Positions 9,498-18,147 of a DNA stretch of 64,000 nucleotides are shown piece by piece (the stretch's first letter is position 1; every line of letters begins with the position of its first letter). The translations under genes and the position numbers were made by a program. Source of the DNA: an uncultured Ruminococcus sp. (GTDB taxonomy: Bacteria > Bacillota > Clostridia > Oscillospirales > Ruminococcaceae); the NCBI GenBank assembly GCA_934474025.1, contig CAKSMF010000002.1:216229-280228 (forward strand). The letters are read 5' to 3'. Below the pieces are notes generated by a model. The model was not told the origin of the DNA, ran no database searches, and saw only the letters and a list, made by a program, of their open reading frames with translations.

Positions 9498-9526
9498 TTG
9501 ACATTTGCAAGAAAAACTGATATTAT
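9498..9526 (+). promoter_or_regulatory. Promoter of the fructose operon
   Basis: TTGACA (9498-9503), a 17-base spacer and TATTAT (9521-9526), about 50 bases before fruR, which has an AAAGGAGG ribosome site. The only strong promoter before fruR-fruK-fruA; presumably autoregulated by FruR. Confidence 0.7.
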
Positions 9527-9577
9527 AATATCAGAACAAGTCAAAAACAATCATCATCGTTTAAAAGGAGGAACAAA

Positions 9578-10324
9578 ATGCTTACAGAAGAAAGACATTC
9601 AATTATTTTAGAACTTGTTAATCGTCAGGGAAGTGTAAAAATAAATGAATTGTGTACAGCGTTAGATACGTCAGAATCTACAATAAGAAGAGATTTGAAT
9701 ATTCTTGCAGAACATGGATTAATTAATAAAGTTCATGGAGGGGCAATTGCATTAAATGAGAATTTTTTCAGATATGAAGATGATATCGCTAAAAAATCGC
9801 ATTTGTTTATAGAGGAAAAAACAGCCATTGCAAAATATGCTTCATCTCTGATAGAAGATGGTGATTATATATACATTGATGCAGGAACTACTACAGAAAA
9901 AATTATCGATTATATTCCGTCAAAAAACGTCACATTCGTTACAAATGCGTTCATGAATGCAAAAAAGCTTTCACAGCATGGATTTAGGGTATTTGTTCCG
10001 GCAGGTGAAATAAAATCCACTACCGAGGCTATTGTGGGAGCAGAATGTGTAATATCTCTCCAGAATTATAATTTTACTAAGTGCTTTCTTGGAGTAAATG
10101 GAATATCAATATCAGGTGGTTTGTCTACTCCCGATAAAAATGAAGCAATCGTAAAAAGCACAGTAATTCAGCACAGTAAAGAAGTTTATATTCTTGCAGA
10201 CCATTCTAAATTTGACCAGATTACATCAGTAAGATTTGCCGGACTTAACTGCGGAAAAATTATTACTGATAAGCTAGCTGATAAAAAATATTTGTCCGAG
10301 GCATCAATAAAGGAGGTTTTGTAA
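9578..10324 (+). CDS. fruR: DeoR-family repressor of fructose utilisation
   Basis: 248 aa. The N-terminal DeoR winged helix is clear (LTEERHSIILELVNRQGSVKINEL, then TSESTIRRDLNILAEHGLINKVHGGA). The C-terminal DeoR effector domain has YIDAGTTTEKI and TNAFMNAKKL, the sugar-phosphate binding pattern. In this family the effector is fructose-1-phosphate or fructose-1,6-bisphosphate. It is the first gene of a fruR-fruK-fruA operon and abuts fruK (stop and start adjacent). Confidence 0.88.
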   Translation: MLTEERHSIILELVNRQGSVKINELCTALDTSESTIRRDLNILAEHGLINKVHGGAIALNENFFRYEDDIAKKSHLFIEEKTAIAKYASSLIEDGDYIYIDAGTTTEKIIDYIPSKNVTFVTNAFMNAKKLSQHGFRVFVPAGEIKSTTEAIVGAECVISLQNYNFTKCFLGVNGISISGGLSTPDKNEAIVKSTVIQHSKEVYILADHSKFDQITSVRFAGLNCGKIITDKLADKKYLSEASIKEVL

Positions 10325-11224
10325 TTGATTTATACTGTTACTTTCAATCCGGCAATCGATTATGTAGTGCATACTGATGAAATGCAGGTAGGAAAAGTTA
10401 ATCGTTCGCAGTCGGAAGAAATTTACTTTGGCGGAAAAGGCATTAATGTTTCAATTGTTCTTAGCGAACTTGGAATAACATCAAGAGCGTTAGGTTTTGT
10501 TTCAGGATTTACCGGAAGAGCAATTGAAGAGGGAGTCCGGAATAACGGCGTGGAAACAGATTTTATTCACCTTAATAGCGGTTTTTCCAGAATAAATGTA
10601 AAGATTGAATCAAAAGAAGAAACCGAACTTAATGGTCAAGGTCCTGAAATAAGTGATGATGCAATATCACTTCTTTATGAAAAACTGGATAATCTGAAAG
10701 ACGGTGATACATTGGTACTTGCCGGAAGTATTCCTAATTCTTTGCCGGCTGATATTTATGAAAAAATTCTTGCACACGTTTCAGAAAAACAAATAAAAAC
10801 AGTTGTTGACGCAACAAAGGATTTACTTTTGAACGTTCTGAAATATAAACCTTTTCTTATTAAACCAAACAATCACGAATTAGAAGAAATGTTCGGTGTA
10901 ACATTCACAAGTAAAGAACAGATTATAACATATGCAAAAAAACTTAAAGACATGGGAGCAATAAATGTATTGATTTCCATGGCTGGAGACGGAGCAATAC
11001 TTATTGACGAATTTGGTAATATACACACTTGTGGAGTTTGTAAAGGTAAAGTTAAAAATTCTGTTGGTGCAGGAGATTCAATGGTAGCAGGTTTTCTTGC
11101 AGGTTCTGTTGAAAAGGATTATGAATATGCTTTGAAACTGGGTACTGCAACAGGCGGGGCAACGGCATTTTCAGACGGTCTCGCAAAAAAGGAAGAAATC
11201 TACAGACTTCTTAAAGAACTTTAA
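10325..11224 (+). CDS. fruK: 1-phosphofructokinase
   Basis: 299 aa PfkB-family kinase converting fructose-1-phosphate, delivered by the PTS, to fructose-1,6-bisphosphate with ATP. Visible motifs: VTFNPAIDYVV at the N-terminus, GGKGINVS (substrate site), KPNNHELEEMFG, and the C-terminal catalytic block NSVGAGDSMVAGF with the general-base Asp. It starts with TTG directly after the fruR stop, with AAGGAGGT 8 bases before it. Its context between fruR and fruA makes 1-phosphofructokinase more likely than tagatose-6-phosphate kinase. Confidence 0.9.
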   Translation: MIYTVTFNPAIDYVVHTDEMQVGKVNRSQSEEIYFGGKGINVSIVLSELGITSRALGFVSGFTGRAIEEGVRNNGVETDFIHLNSGFSRINVKIESKEETELNGQGPEISDDAISLLYEKLDNLKDGDTLVLAGSIPNSLPADIYEKILAHVSEKQIKTVVDATKDLLLNVLKYKPFLIKPNNHELEEMFGVTFTSKEQIITYAKKLKDMGAINVLISMAGDGAILIDEFGNIHTCGVCKGKVKNSVGAGDSMVAGFLAGSVEKDYEYALKLGTATGGATAFSDGLAKKEEIYRLLKEL

Positions 11225-11260
11225 AAACCTGTAATACTTATTTTGAAATGGAGGTTTACT

Positions 11261-13171
11261 ATGCATATTGTTGATTTATTGAGTAAAGATAGTATTATGC
11301 TTAATGCAGACCCGAAAAGCAAAATTGAAGCAATTGATATGTTGGTTGATTTACAGGTAAAGGGCGGAAAAATTGCGGACAGGGAAGCATATAAAAAAGG
11401 TATTCTTGCAAGAGAAGAAATGAGTTCTACAGCTGTTGGCGAAGGAATTGCGATTCCTCATGCTAAAAGCGTTGCTATAAAAGCACCGTCACTTTCAGCT
11501 ATGACAGTTCCGAACGGCGTTGACTATGAAGCAATGGACGATGAACCTTCAAATTTATTGTTTATGATTGCTGCTCCAAATGACGGCGATGTACATCTTG
11601 AAGTTCTTTCACGCCTTATGACTCTTTTAATGGACGAAGATTTCAGGGAAAAACTTCTTTCAGCTAATGATAAAAACGAATTTATTAAAATCATTGATGA
11701 CATGGAAAAAGAAAAATATCCCGATGAACCAAGAGAAGAAATAAAAACAGATGAAAGAATTAAAGTTCTTGCAGTTACAGCCTGTCCGACCGGAATTGCA
11801 CATACATATATGGCAGCGGAGGCTTTGGAAAAAGCAGGAAAAAAACTGGGTATCACTATTAAAGTTGAAACAAATGGTTCTGGAGGAGCAAAAAATATTC
11901 TTACAAAAGAAGAAATTGCTTCTTGTGACGGAATTATTGTAGCAGCCGATAAAACTGTAGAAATGGCACGTTTTGACGGAAAAAAAGTCATTCGTACAAA
12001 AGTAGCAGACGGTATCAAGATTCCGGAAGAACTTATTAACAGAATTGAATCCGGTGATGCCCCTGTGTATCAGCATACAGGTGCGAAAGCATCAGATGAT
12101 TCTTCAGACGGGGAAAGTTTTGGCAGAAAAATGTATAAACACTTGATGAATGGTGTTTCAAATATGTTGCCTTTTACTGTAGCAGGCGGTATTTTCATAG
12201 CACTTGCGTTTCTGATTGATACTATTGCAGGAGCTCCGCAAGATGCAGGATTTGGTACTAATACAGCATTAGCTTCATTCTTTAAAAATATTGGTGGTTA
12301 TGCTTTCAACTTCATGATACCTGTTCTTGCAGGATATATCGGAAAATCCATTGCTGACAGACCTGGTTTTCTTGTAGGTCTGGTTGGCGGATATCTGGCA
12401 ACAACTGGTTCTACATTCACCAATATAAAGGGAGATATTCCATCAGGTTTTCTTGGAGCTCTCCTTGCTGGATTTGTAGGCGGATTCCTTATGCTTGCAA
12501 TAGAAAAACTTTGCGACAAAATGCCGAAATCACTTAATGGTATAAAACCGGTTTTAATTTATCCGCTTGCGGGACTGGGAATTATATCAGTTATTATGTG
12601 TGCAGTAAATCCATTTATGGGAATGATTAATACAGGATTATCCGACTTCCTGAACAATATGGGAAGTTCCAGTAAAATTGTTCTTGGCTGTATTCTTGGC
12701 GGTATGATGTCAATTGATATGGGCGGACCTTTCAATAAAGCTGCATATGTTTTCGGAACAGCAGCTATTGCTTCCGGAAGCTATGATATTATGGCAGCTG
12801 TTATGATTGGTGGAATGGTTCCTCCTATTGCAATTGCACTTTCTACAACTTTCTTCAAAAACAGATGGACAGAAGAAGAAAGAAAAAACGGTCCTGTAAA
12901 TTACATTATGGGTTTAAGTTTTGTTACAGAGGGTGCAATTCCGTATGCTGCTGCTGACCCGTTGAGAGTAATTCCGGCGTGTCTGGTTGGAGCTTCAGTA
13001 GCCGGCGGACTTTCTATGGCTTTTGATTGTACTCTTATGGCACCTCATGGCGGAATCTTTGTATTTGCAGTTGTTGGTCATTGGCCAATGTATATACTGT
13101 CCCTTGTAATAGGTTCAGTAGTGGGAATGTTACTTCTTGCAGTTCTCAAGAAAAAACGCACAGAAGTATAA
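11261..13171 (+). CDS. fruA: Fructose PTS EIIABC (fused)
   Basis: 636 aa with three fused modules. EIIA (1-145) has the phosphorylated His in GIAIPHAKS, at about 67. EIIB (about 170-265) has the active Cys in VTACPTGIAHTYMAA. EIIC (about 290-630) is a membrane transporter with many helices, including GGIFIALAF and MSIDMGGPFNKAAY. It takes up fructose and phosphorylates it at C1. Start ATG 11261 follows GGAGGTTTACT; the in-frame ATG at 11243 lacks a site. Full length for the family. The 190-bp repeat copy B lies directly after the stop. Confidence 0.93.
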   Translation: MHIVDLLSKDSIMLNADPKSKIEAIDMLVDLQVKGGKIADREAYKKGILAREEMSSTAVGEGIAIPHAKSVAIKAPSLSAMTVPNGVDYEAMDDEPSNLLFMIAAPNDGDVHLEVLSRLMTLLMDEDFREKLLSANDKNEFIKIIDDMEKEKYPDEPREEIKTDERIKVLAVTACPTGIAHTYMAAEALEKAGKKLGITIKVETNGSGGAKNILTKEEIASCDGIIVAADKTVEMARFDGKKVIRTKVADGIKIPEELINRIESGDAPVYQHTGAKASDDSSDGESFGRKMYKHLMNGVSNMLPFTVAGGIFIALAFLIDTIAGAPQDAGFGTNTALASFFKNIGGYAFNFMIPVLAGYIGKSIADRPGFLVGLVGGYLATTGSTFTNIKGDIPSGFLGALLAGFVGGFLMLAIEKLCDKMPKSLNGIKPVLIYPLAGLGIISVIMCAVNPFMGMINTGLSDFLNNMGSSSKIVLGCILGGMMSIDMGGPFNKAAYVFGTAAIASGSYDIMAAVMIGGMVPPIAIALSTTFFKNRWTEEERKNGPVNYIMGLSFVTEGAIPYAAADPLRVIPACLVGASVAGGLSMAFDCTLMAPHGGIFVFAVVGHWPMYILSLVIGSVVGMLLLAVLKKKRTEV

Positions 13172-13184
13172 ATCATAGTTTTTT

Positions 13185-13374
13185 GTTTCAATCCACAGGG
13201 CATTCTGTCCATGACCTCCCTGACTTATAATGTAATATTCAGTATATTATATTTTGAAGAATCTGTCAAGCGGATTGATTTCATGTCAGTGGGAGATACC
13301 AATTCTTTCCGCTCCCACTGCCGTTTTACAATGTCCGCCGCTTAAAGAAGCGGGGGATTCAAAGTTTTGTTGAA
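13185..13374 (+). mobile_element. 190-bp interspersed repeat, copy B
   Basis: Same sequence and orientation as 2997-3186, with only a couple of substitutions. It lies between fruA and ptsH without breaking a gene. The flanks show no target duplication; the left flank ends ...TTTTTTG. Its hairpins may act as a terminator or processing site between the two PTS genes. Confidence 0.75.
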
Positions 13375-13403
13375 AAAAATATTTTATAAAGGAGTAATTT
13401 ATT

Positions 13404-13670
13404 ATGGTAACAAAAAAAGTAACAGTTGTAAATGAACAGGGTATTCATATGCGTCCGGCAGGCATTCTTGCAAAGGCTGTAAAGGCACACCCAGAATGTG
13501 AAGTTACACTTAACGCAAACGGAAAAACAGTAAAGGCAAAAGCTCCAATGCAGATTATGTCTGCTTGCATGAAGAAAGGCTGTGAAGTTGAAATCGTTTG
13601 CAATGGTGCGGACGAACAGGCAGTACTCAATGAAATTGCTGAAATGTTTGCTAACGGATTCGGCGAATAA
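13404..13670 (+). CDS. ptsH: Phosphocarrier protein HPr
   Basis: 88 aa, full length. His15 in GIHMRPAG receives phosphate from EI and passes it to EIIA domains such as that of FruA. In Gram-positive HPr the segment after GKTV is normally KS(I/P)M, with Ser46 the target of HPr kinase; here it reads GKTVKAKAPMQIMSA, so the Ser is replaced by Ala. This copy can carry PTS phosphate but should not form P-Ser-HPr, the CcpA corepressor. AAAGGAG precedes the start. It lies downstream of fruA, so it may be a fructose-specific HPr rather than the general one. Confidence 0.9.
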   Translation: MVTKKVTVVNEQGIHMRPAGILAKAVKAHPECEVTLNANGKTVKAKAPMQIMSACMKKGCEVEIVCNGADEQAVLNEIAEMFANGFGE

Positions 13671-13691
13671 TTTTATAAAATAAGATTTTTT

Positions 13692-13731
13692 AAGATGCAG
13701 GATGTGAATATAATTTTACGTCCTGCATCTT
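13692..13731 (+). terminator. Strong hairpin after ptsH
   Basis: AAGATGCAGGA pairs with TCCTGCATCTT across an AT-rich loop. There is only a poor T run after it, so it may be an intrinsic terminator of low efficiency or an RNA-stabilising hairpin between ptsH and fbp. Confidence 0.6.
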
Positions 13732-13771
13732 GCGTCATAAAATATATAATTAAAAAATAAGGATTTATATT

Positions 13772-15703
13772 ATGGATAAAAAATTTTTACTGCTTCTTGC
13801 AAAGGAGTTCCCGACTATAGACAGTGCAGCCAGCGAAATTGTAAATCTTTCTGCTATACGCAGTTTGCCGAAAGGAACTGAATATTTTTTCAGTGATTTG
13901 CATGGTGAATATGAGGCATTTTTACATATGCTGAAAAGTGCTTCGGGTATGATAAAAATAAAAATAGATTTGACTCTTTCAAAAACTGTATCCCGTTCAG
14001 AACGTGAAGAATTAGCGTATCTTATTTACTACCCTGAAAAAAAGCTGAAGAAAATGCAACAAGAGGGTGCATTATGCGATGAATGGCGTAGATTGACTAT
14101 ATATCGCTTGATTCTTGTTTGTGAAGCTGTATCGGCAAAATATACACGTTCCAGTGTGAGAAAACGTATTCCGGAAGATATGGTGTATATTTTAGATGAA
14201 TTGCTTAATGTTACTGATGATGTGGTAAAGGAATATTATTACAATGAAATCATAACAACTATAATCAGTACCGGAATAGCAGACCGTTTTATAAAATCGC
14301 TTTGTGAATTGATACAATCACTTGCCATTGATAAACTTCATATTATTGGTGATATATATGACAGAGGTCCAAGAGCTGACATCATTATGGACGAACTTAT
14401 GAAAATGCATGATGTAGACATTCAATGGGGAAATCATGATATTTCGTGGATGGGAGCAACTTCTGGAAACTGGGCTCTTATTGCAAATGTTATACGTATT
14501 TCTATGCGTTATAATAATTTTGATGTTCTTGAATATGGATACGGACTGAATCTCAGAGCATTGGCTGTATTTGCAAATGAAATCTATAAAAACGATGATT
14601 GCAGACTTTTTATACCGCATACACTTGATTATAATATTTATGACCCCGTTGACAGTAAACTTGTTGCAAAAATGCACAAGGCAATAACGATAATTCAGCT
14701 TAAAATTGAAGGACAGCTTATTGAACGTCACCCTGAATGGAACATGAATAAACGTGATATTTTTCGTACTGTGGATTTTAATAATGATATAGTAACGATT
14801 AACGGAAAAGAATATTCATTGCTTGATACAAATTTCCCGACAGTCTGTCCGGAAAATCCTCTTTTGCTGACAGATGAAGAAAACGAACTTATGACAATAC
14901 TTGCTAATTCTTTTATGCATAGCGAAAGACTCAATACACATATGCGTTTTCTGTATGCAAAAGGTTCAATGTACAAAACAATAAACGGAAATTTGTTGTT
15001 TCATGGTTGTATTCCGTTTGATGAAAATGGAGATTTACAAAGCATTAATATTGCTGGAGAATATTATTCCGGTAAGGAAATGCTTGATAAACTTGACGAA
15101 ATAGCAAATAAAGCTTATTTTATGCAACCTTGCGAAGAAAAAAATTATGCTGTGGATTACCTTTGGTATTTGTGGTGCGGTGAATGTTCTCCGCTCTATG
15201 GAAAAGATAAAATGGCATTTTTTGAGCGTTATTTTCTGGAAAACAAAGAATTACACAAGGAAAATTATAATGCTTACTATCATTTTTCACAGCAGGAAGA
15301 AGTATGTGGCAGAATTTTAGAAATGTTTGGTCTTAATCCCGAAAAAAGCCACATAATTAATGGTCATGTTCCTGTAAAAATTAAAAACGGTGAAAGTCCT
15401 GTTAAAGCAAATGGAAGGTTATTTGTAATTGATGGTGGTATTTCAAAGGCTTATCAGCAGGCAACCGGAATTGCAGGTTATACATTGATTTATGATTCGC
15501 ACAGTTTGAATCTTGCTGAACACAAACCGTTTATTGCAGATGAAAGCGAACATACACCAGAAATACATCTTGTTGAAAAACTTGAACGCCGTGCGAATAT
15601 TTCTGATATCGACAAGGGAGAGGAATTATTATCGCAGATAAATGATTTGCGTGAATTGCTTAATGCATATTATTCAGGAGACATTAAAGAGGGCGGAAGA
15701 TAA
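13772..15703 (+). CDS. fbp: Class III fructose-1,6-bisphosphatase
   Basis: 643 aa. Metal-dependent hydrolysis of fructose-1,6-bisphosphate to fructose-6-phosphate, the gluconeogenic step in Firmicutes. The calcineurin-like fold is visible: FFSDLHGEYEAF, IIGDIYDRGPRAD, WGNHDISWMGA, and INGHVPVKIKNGESPVKANGRLFVIDGG near the C-terminus. Length matches the Bacillus Fbp family (about 640-670). Its neighbours handle fructose-1,6-bisphosphate made by FruK. The last 255 bases occur again just downstream (15777-16033). Confidence 0.93.
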   Translation: MDKKFLLLLAKEFPTIDSAASEIVNLSAIRSLPKGTEYFFSDLHGEYEAFLHMLKSASGMIKIKIDLTLSKTVSRSEREELAYLIYYPEKKLKKMQQEGALCDEWRRLTIYRLILVCEAVSAKYTRSSVRKRIPEDMVYILDELLNVTDDVVKEYYYNEIITTIISTGIADRFIKSLCELIQSLAIDKLHIIGDIYDRGPRADIIMDELMKMHDVDIQWGNHDISWMGATSGNWALIANVIRISMRYNNFDVLEYGYGLNLRALAVFANEIYKNDDCRLFIPHTLDYNIYDPVDSKLVAKMHKAITIIQLKIEGQLIERHPEWNMNKRDIFRTVDFNNDIVTINGKEYSLLDTNFPTVCPENPLLLTDEENELMTILANSFMHSERLNTHMRFLYAKGSMYKTINGNLLFHGCIPFDENGDLQSINIAGEYYSGKEMLDKLDEIANKAYFMQPCEEKNYAVDYLWYLWCGECSPLYGKDKMAFFERYFLENKELHKENYNAYYHFSQQEEVCGRILEMFGLNPEKSHIINGHVPVKIKNGESPVKANGRLFVIDGGISKAYQQATGIAGYTLIYDSHSLNLAEHKPFIADESEHTPEIHLVEKLERRANISDIDKGEELLSQINDLRELLNAYYSGDIKEGGR

Positions 15704-15776
15704 AACCCGAGTTTGCCACATTTATTTTATATGCCTGCAATACTAACAAAATAGTCATTTTTCTTATTTTCAAGCA

Positions 15777-16033
15777 CTTATCAGCATACAACCGGAATTG
15801 TAGGTTATACATTGATTTATGATTCGCACAGTTTGAATCTTGCTGAACACAAACCGTTTATTGTAGATGAGAGCGAACATACACCAGAAATACACCTCGT
15901 TGAAAAACTTGAACGCCGTGCGAATATTTCGGATATCGACAAGGGAGAGGAATTATTATCGCAGATAAATGATTTGCGTGAATTGCTTAATGCATATTAT
16001 TCAGGTGACATTAAAGAAGGCGGAAGATAAAAT
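15777..16033 (+). pseudogene. Duplicated 3' end of fbp
   Basis: About 257 bases are a near-copy (roughly ten substitutions) of 15450-15706, starting at TTATCAGCA and ending with the same GGCGGAAGATAAAA including the stop codon. A 70-base unrelated AT-rich stretch separates the two. It encodes the C-terminal 84 or so residues of Fbp in frame, but with no ribosome site or proper start. It looks like a partial tandem duplication or an allele replaced by recombination; the operon terminator follows this second copy, so the second may be the ancestral 3' end. Confidence 0.85.
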
Positions 16034-16035
16034 AT

Positions 16036-16085
16036 AAAAGTATCATTTCATCAATTAAGTTATAATTGATTGAAGTGATACTTTT
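16036..16085 (+). terminator. Terminator after fbp and its duplicate
   Basis: AAAAGTATCA pairs with TGATACTTTT, continued by CATCAATTA/TAATTGATTG, forming a long stem with a T run. Confidence 0.8.
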
Positions 16086-16092
16086 AAGAAAA

Positions 16093-16131
16093 TAAAAAAC
16101 TCAGAAACAATGTATTAACATTACTTCTGAG
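16093..16131 (-). terminator. Displaced terminator of the host tRNA-Glu gene
   Basis: On the minus strand CTCAGAA...TTCTGAG is followed by a T run. It lies immediately outside the leftmost attachment copy. The same type of hairpin stands at the right end of each integrated element (27666-27697, 40218-40249). The simplest reading is that this is the original terminator of tRNA-Glu, pushed 24 kb away by the two insertions. Confidence 0.6.
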
Positions 16132-16139
16132 TTTAAATA

Positions 16140-16156
16140 GTGACCCGTACGGGAAT
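16140..16156. other. Attachment site, left copy (attL of element 1)
   Basis: GTGACCCGTACGGGAAT, identical to the 3' end (T arm and acceptor stem) of tRNA-Glu at 40261 and to 27709-27725; the next bases differ (TGAA here, CGAA in the other two). It marks the outer boundary of the tandem array. Confidence 0.85.
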
Positions 16157-16256
16157 TGAATTAAATTTTTCAGATTTTCTAACTTGCCGTGATATGGCCT
16201 TAGGCCCGTATCTTCGGCGTTTTTTAACATTAACTCGTTTTATTATCCTGTCCTTT

Positions 16257-16318
16257 ATTCTAACTTTTCGGAACTTGTAAAGGACAGACAAAGGACAGCG
16301 TTATGGTCATACTCCTGT
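16257..16318 (+). repeat. 62-bp direct repeat, copy 1 (left end of element 1)
   Basis: Starts ATTCTAACTTTTCGGAAC and ends CATACTCCTGT; the identical 62 bases occur at 18148-18209. It contains two AAAGGACAG motifs, which also occur at the right end of element 1 (AAAGGACAAGTAAAGGACAG, 27621-27640), so they are probably arm sites for integrase/excisionase. Together the copies bracket the first radical-SAM cassette. Confidence 0.8.
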
Positions 16319-16350
16319 ATTTAAAAAGATTTGTGATATACATAATATAT

Positions 16351-17808
16351 TTATTGATTTGATTCATTATGAATAGCAAGAGCGATTTCTCTATTTATCT
16401 CAGCAACCTTACAGGAATAGCCACTAACTTTTAAAGGATTGCCGTTTGGATCTTCATTGGCATTTCTTGCCATGCAAATAACACAAAAATGACGATTGGG
16501 ACATTTTACACAATCAAAAAAGTCCTTTTTTCGTAGATTACGAATATACAAAACTCTTGGAGAATGATTCCATATTTCATAAAGCGATGTATCTTTTAAA
16601 TTGCCACAATCATAATTTTGCCAGCCTGCACATGGATATATCATTCCATGAGAATTCATACTAATTGACGATGTACAAGCCTTGCATAAATGATCTTCAC
16701 TAATATCACGTTTTAATTCTCTTGCAAAGTCAGCTTTAACGATTTTTCTTCTATACTCTAAATTAATATTAATGTTAGAGCGTATGATGTTTTCTATTTC
16801 TTCAAATGTAAGTCGATATTCAAGATTACTTGTTGTGTGATCAAATCGTGCCATCATAATATAATCGGTTACAGTAGGTACATTATATTTTGCTGCCCAT
16901 TTTGTCACATCAACGAAGCTATCCTTATTAAGGCGCGTTATCGGGCAACTAATTTGTAATGGAATATCATTTTTTATCAATTTTAAAATGGCGTTCCTTG
17001 TTTTGAAAAACGATCCAGGAACTTTTGTAATAGAATCGTGTATTTCAGGCTGCATACTGTATAGTGAAGTCTGTATGCCGGAAAGACTTATGGATTTTAG
17101 TTCTCCAATAATTTCATCTGTTAATAAAGTTAGGTTAGTTAGGACATTGACAGAAAAATCATACTCTTTTGCCTTGTGTAAAAAATCTATGAAATTTGGA
17201 TGAGACATCGGTTCACCACCCGAGAGTGTTATTCCAAGTACACCCATTTCTTTACACTGTTCCAATAAGCTATAGTAAAGATTAGGGGCAATATCTGTAT
17301 CTTTATTCTCGTGAGGAATATAACAATGCACACATCTTTCATTGCATCGACTTGTAAGTTCGACATGAAATTGTGTGAGTATGGGTGTATTCTCAAAATA
17401 TTTAGAAAGTTTATCTTCAATGTCTTGATTAGTTCGAAATATATCCTGAGAAAAATTTTCTGTACTTACCTCGTTGCCAAGAATAGAATAAGAAAAACGA
17501 ATATCATTTTTATCAAGTTCCTCTAAAGTATTACCCGAAACCAAAAATCCGTCCTTTTCCAATATATCAAGAAATTCAACTACATCTTTTTTTAGAGTAT
17601 CTAAATCAACTGTAACAAAGGCCTCTGCAATTTCATTGACTATTTCCGTAAGATCTTTTGGTTGCCTTGATATAGCCTTAAGGAATATAGCACCCGATTT
17701 GTCTGTAATACGACTTTTATGGGTTCCCTTGTTAATTATATAACCCACTTCATCATAAATGCGTATAAACACATCCAACTTTTGTCTGTATAATATTATA
17801 ACCTCCAT
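16351..17808 (-). CDS. Radical SAM/SPASM peptide maturase with PqqD-like N-terminus
   Basis: 485 aa. The first 100 residues resemble a PqqD/RRE precursor-binding domain (GYIINKGTHKSRITDKSGAIFLKAI...EIAEAF). The radical-SAM core starts at about 150 with TSRCNERCVHCYIPHE (CxxxCxxC for the 4Fe-4S cluster that cleaves SAM) and ITLSGGEPMSHPNF. The C-terminus is a SPASM domain with two further Cys groups (CKACTSS...PCAGW; CVKCPNRHFCVIC). Enzymes of this build install crosslinks in ribosomal peptides. The 44-aa gene upstream on the same strand is its obvious substrate. The start is uncertain: ATG 17808 overlaps the GGAGG site. No transporter or protease gene follows in the cassette. Confidence 0.87.
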   Translation of the reverse strand: MEVIILYRQKLDVFIRIYDEVGYIINKGTHKSRITDKSGAIFLKAISRQPKDLTEIVNEIAEAFVTVDLDTLKKDVVEFLDILEKDGFLVSGNTLEELDKNDIRFSYSILGNEVSTENFSQDIFRTNQDIEDKLSKYFENTPILTQFHVELTSRCNERCVHCYIPHENKDTDIAPNLYYSLLEQCKEMGVLGITLSGGEPMSHPNFIDFLHKAKEYDFSVNVLTNLTLLTDEIIGELKSISLSGIQTSLYSMQPEIHDSITKVPGSFFKTRNAILKLIKNDIPLQISCPITRLNKDSFVDVTKWAAKYNVPTVTDYIMMARFDHTTSNLEYRLTFEEIENIIRSNININLEYRRKIVKADFARELKRDISEDHLCKACTSSISMNSHGMIYPCAGWQNYDCGNLKDTSLYEIWNHSPRVLYIRNLRKKDFFDCVKCPNRHFCVICMARNANEDPNGNPLKVSGYSCKVAEINREIALAIHNESNQ

Positions 17809-17836
17809 GAGTTAATATTAGATTAATATGCTTTTA

Positions 17837-17867
17837 GGGGGAAGGTCCAAGCCTCCCCCCTTTTTTT
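17837..17867. terminator. GC-rich hairpin between precursor and maturase genes
   Basis: GGGGGAAGG pairs with CCTCCCCCC around a TCCAAG loop. The T run follows on the plus strand; in the minus-strand transcript it lies between the 44-aa peptide gene and the maturase gene. There it may partly stop or protect transcripts, giving more precursor than enzyme, as is common in RiPP operons. Confidence 0.6.
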
Positions 17868-17894
17868 CGATTTGAATAATAGAAAATTAATTAG

Positions 17895-18029
17895 TTAGCA
17901 CCAACGGTCATCTTCGTTGCAAGTTGATTCTGCAAAAGAACCATCTACAAACAAATCATTCTTTTCGTTTTCAGCAACGATTACAGGTTTAGTGTACTCA
18001 AACTTTACATATTGATTTTTCTCTGTCAT
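17895..18029 (-). CDS. RiPP precursor peptide, 44 aa, C-terminal Cys
   Basis: A short ORF with an ideal site (GAAAGGAGGAAGTATC before ATG) behind a consensus promoter. The N-terminal 30 residues are leader-like (MTEKNQYVKFEYTKPVIVAE...); the C-terminus is SFAESTCNEDDRWC, with Cys37 and Cys44 as the only cysteines and Trp43 beside the terminal Cys. It is directly upstream of a PqqD-like/rSAM/SPASM enzyme. A thioether or Cys/Trp-centred crosslink in the last 10 residues is a reasonable guess. I do not recognise the family. Confidence 0.8.
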   Translation of the reverse strand: MTEKNQYVKFEYTKPVIVAENEKNDLFVDGSFAESTCNEDDRWC

Positions 18030-18089
18030 GATACTTCCTCCTTTCTTCAATAATAAAAATCCACATTGTAAATTTTATATCAGACTATA

Positions 18090-18118
18090 ATTATAGCATA
18101 AATAAACAAAACTGTCAA
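18090..18118 (-). promoter_or_regulatory. Consensus promoter of the 44-aa peptide/maturase operon
   Basis: On the minus strand TTGACA (18118-18113), 17 bases and TATAAT (18095-18090): a perfect sigma-A promoter about 60 bases before the start. Suggests strong, possibly constitutive expression. Confidence 0.85.
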
Positions 18119-18147
18119 TATTTATTTCAAAAATTGCATGCTGTTTG

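Noticed and set aside
11524..12018. Long antisense frames in fruA and in the replication and relaxase genes
   Set aside because: They mirror codon bias of the real genes, lack ribosome sites and have no family likeness.
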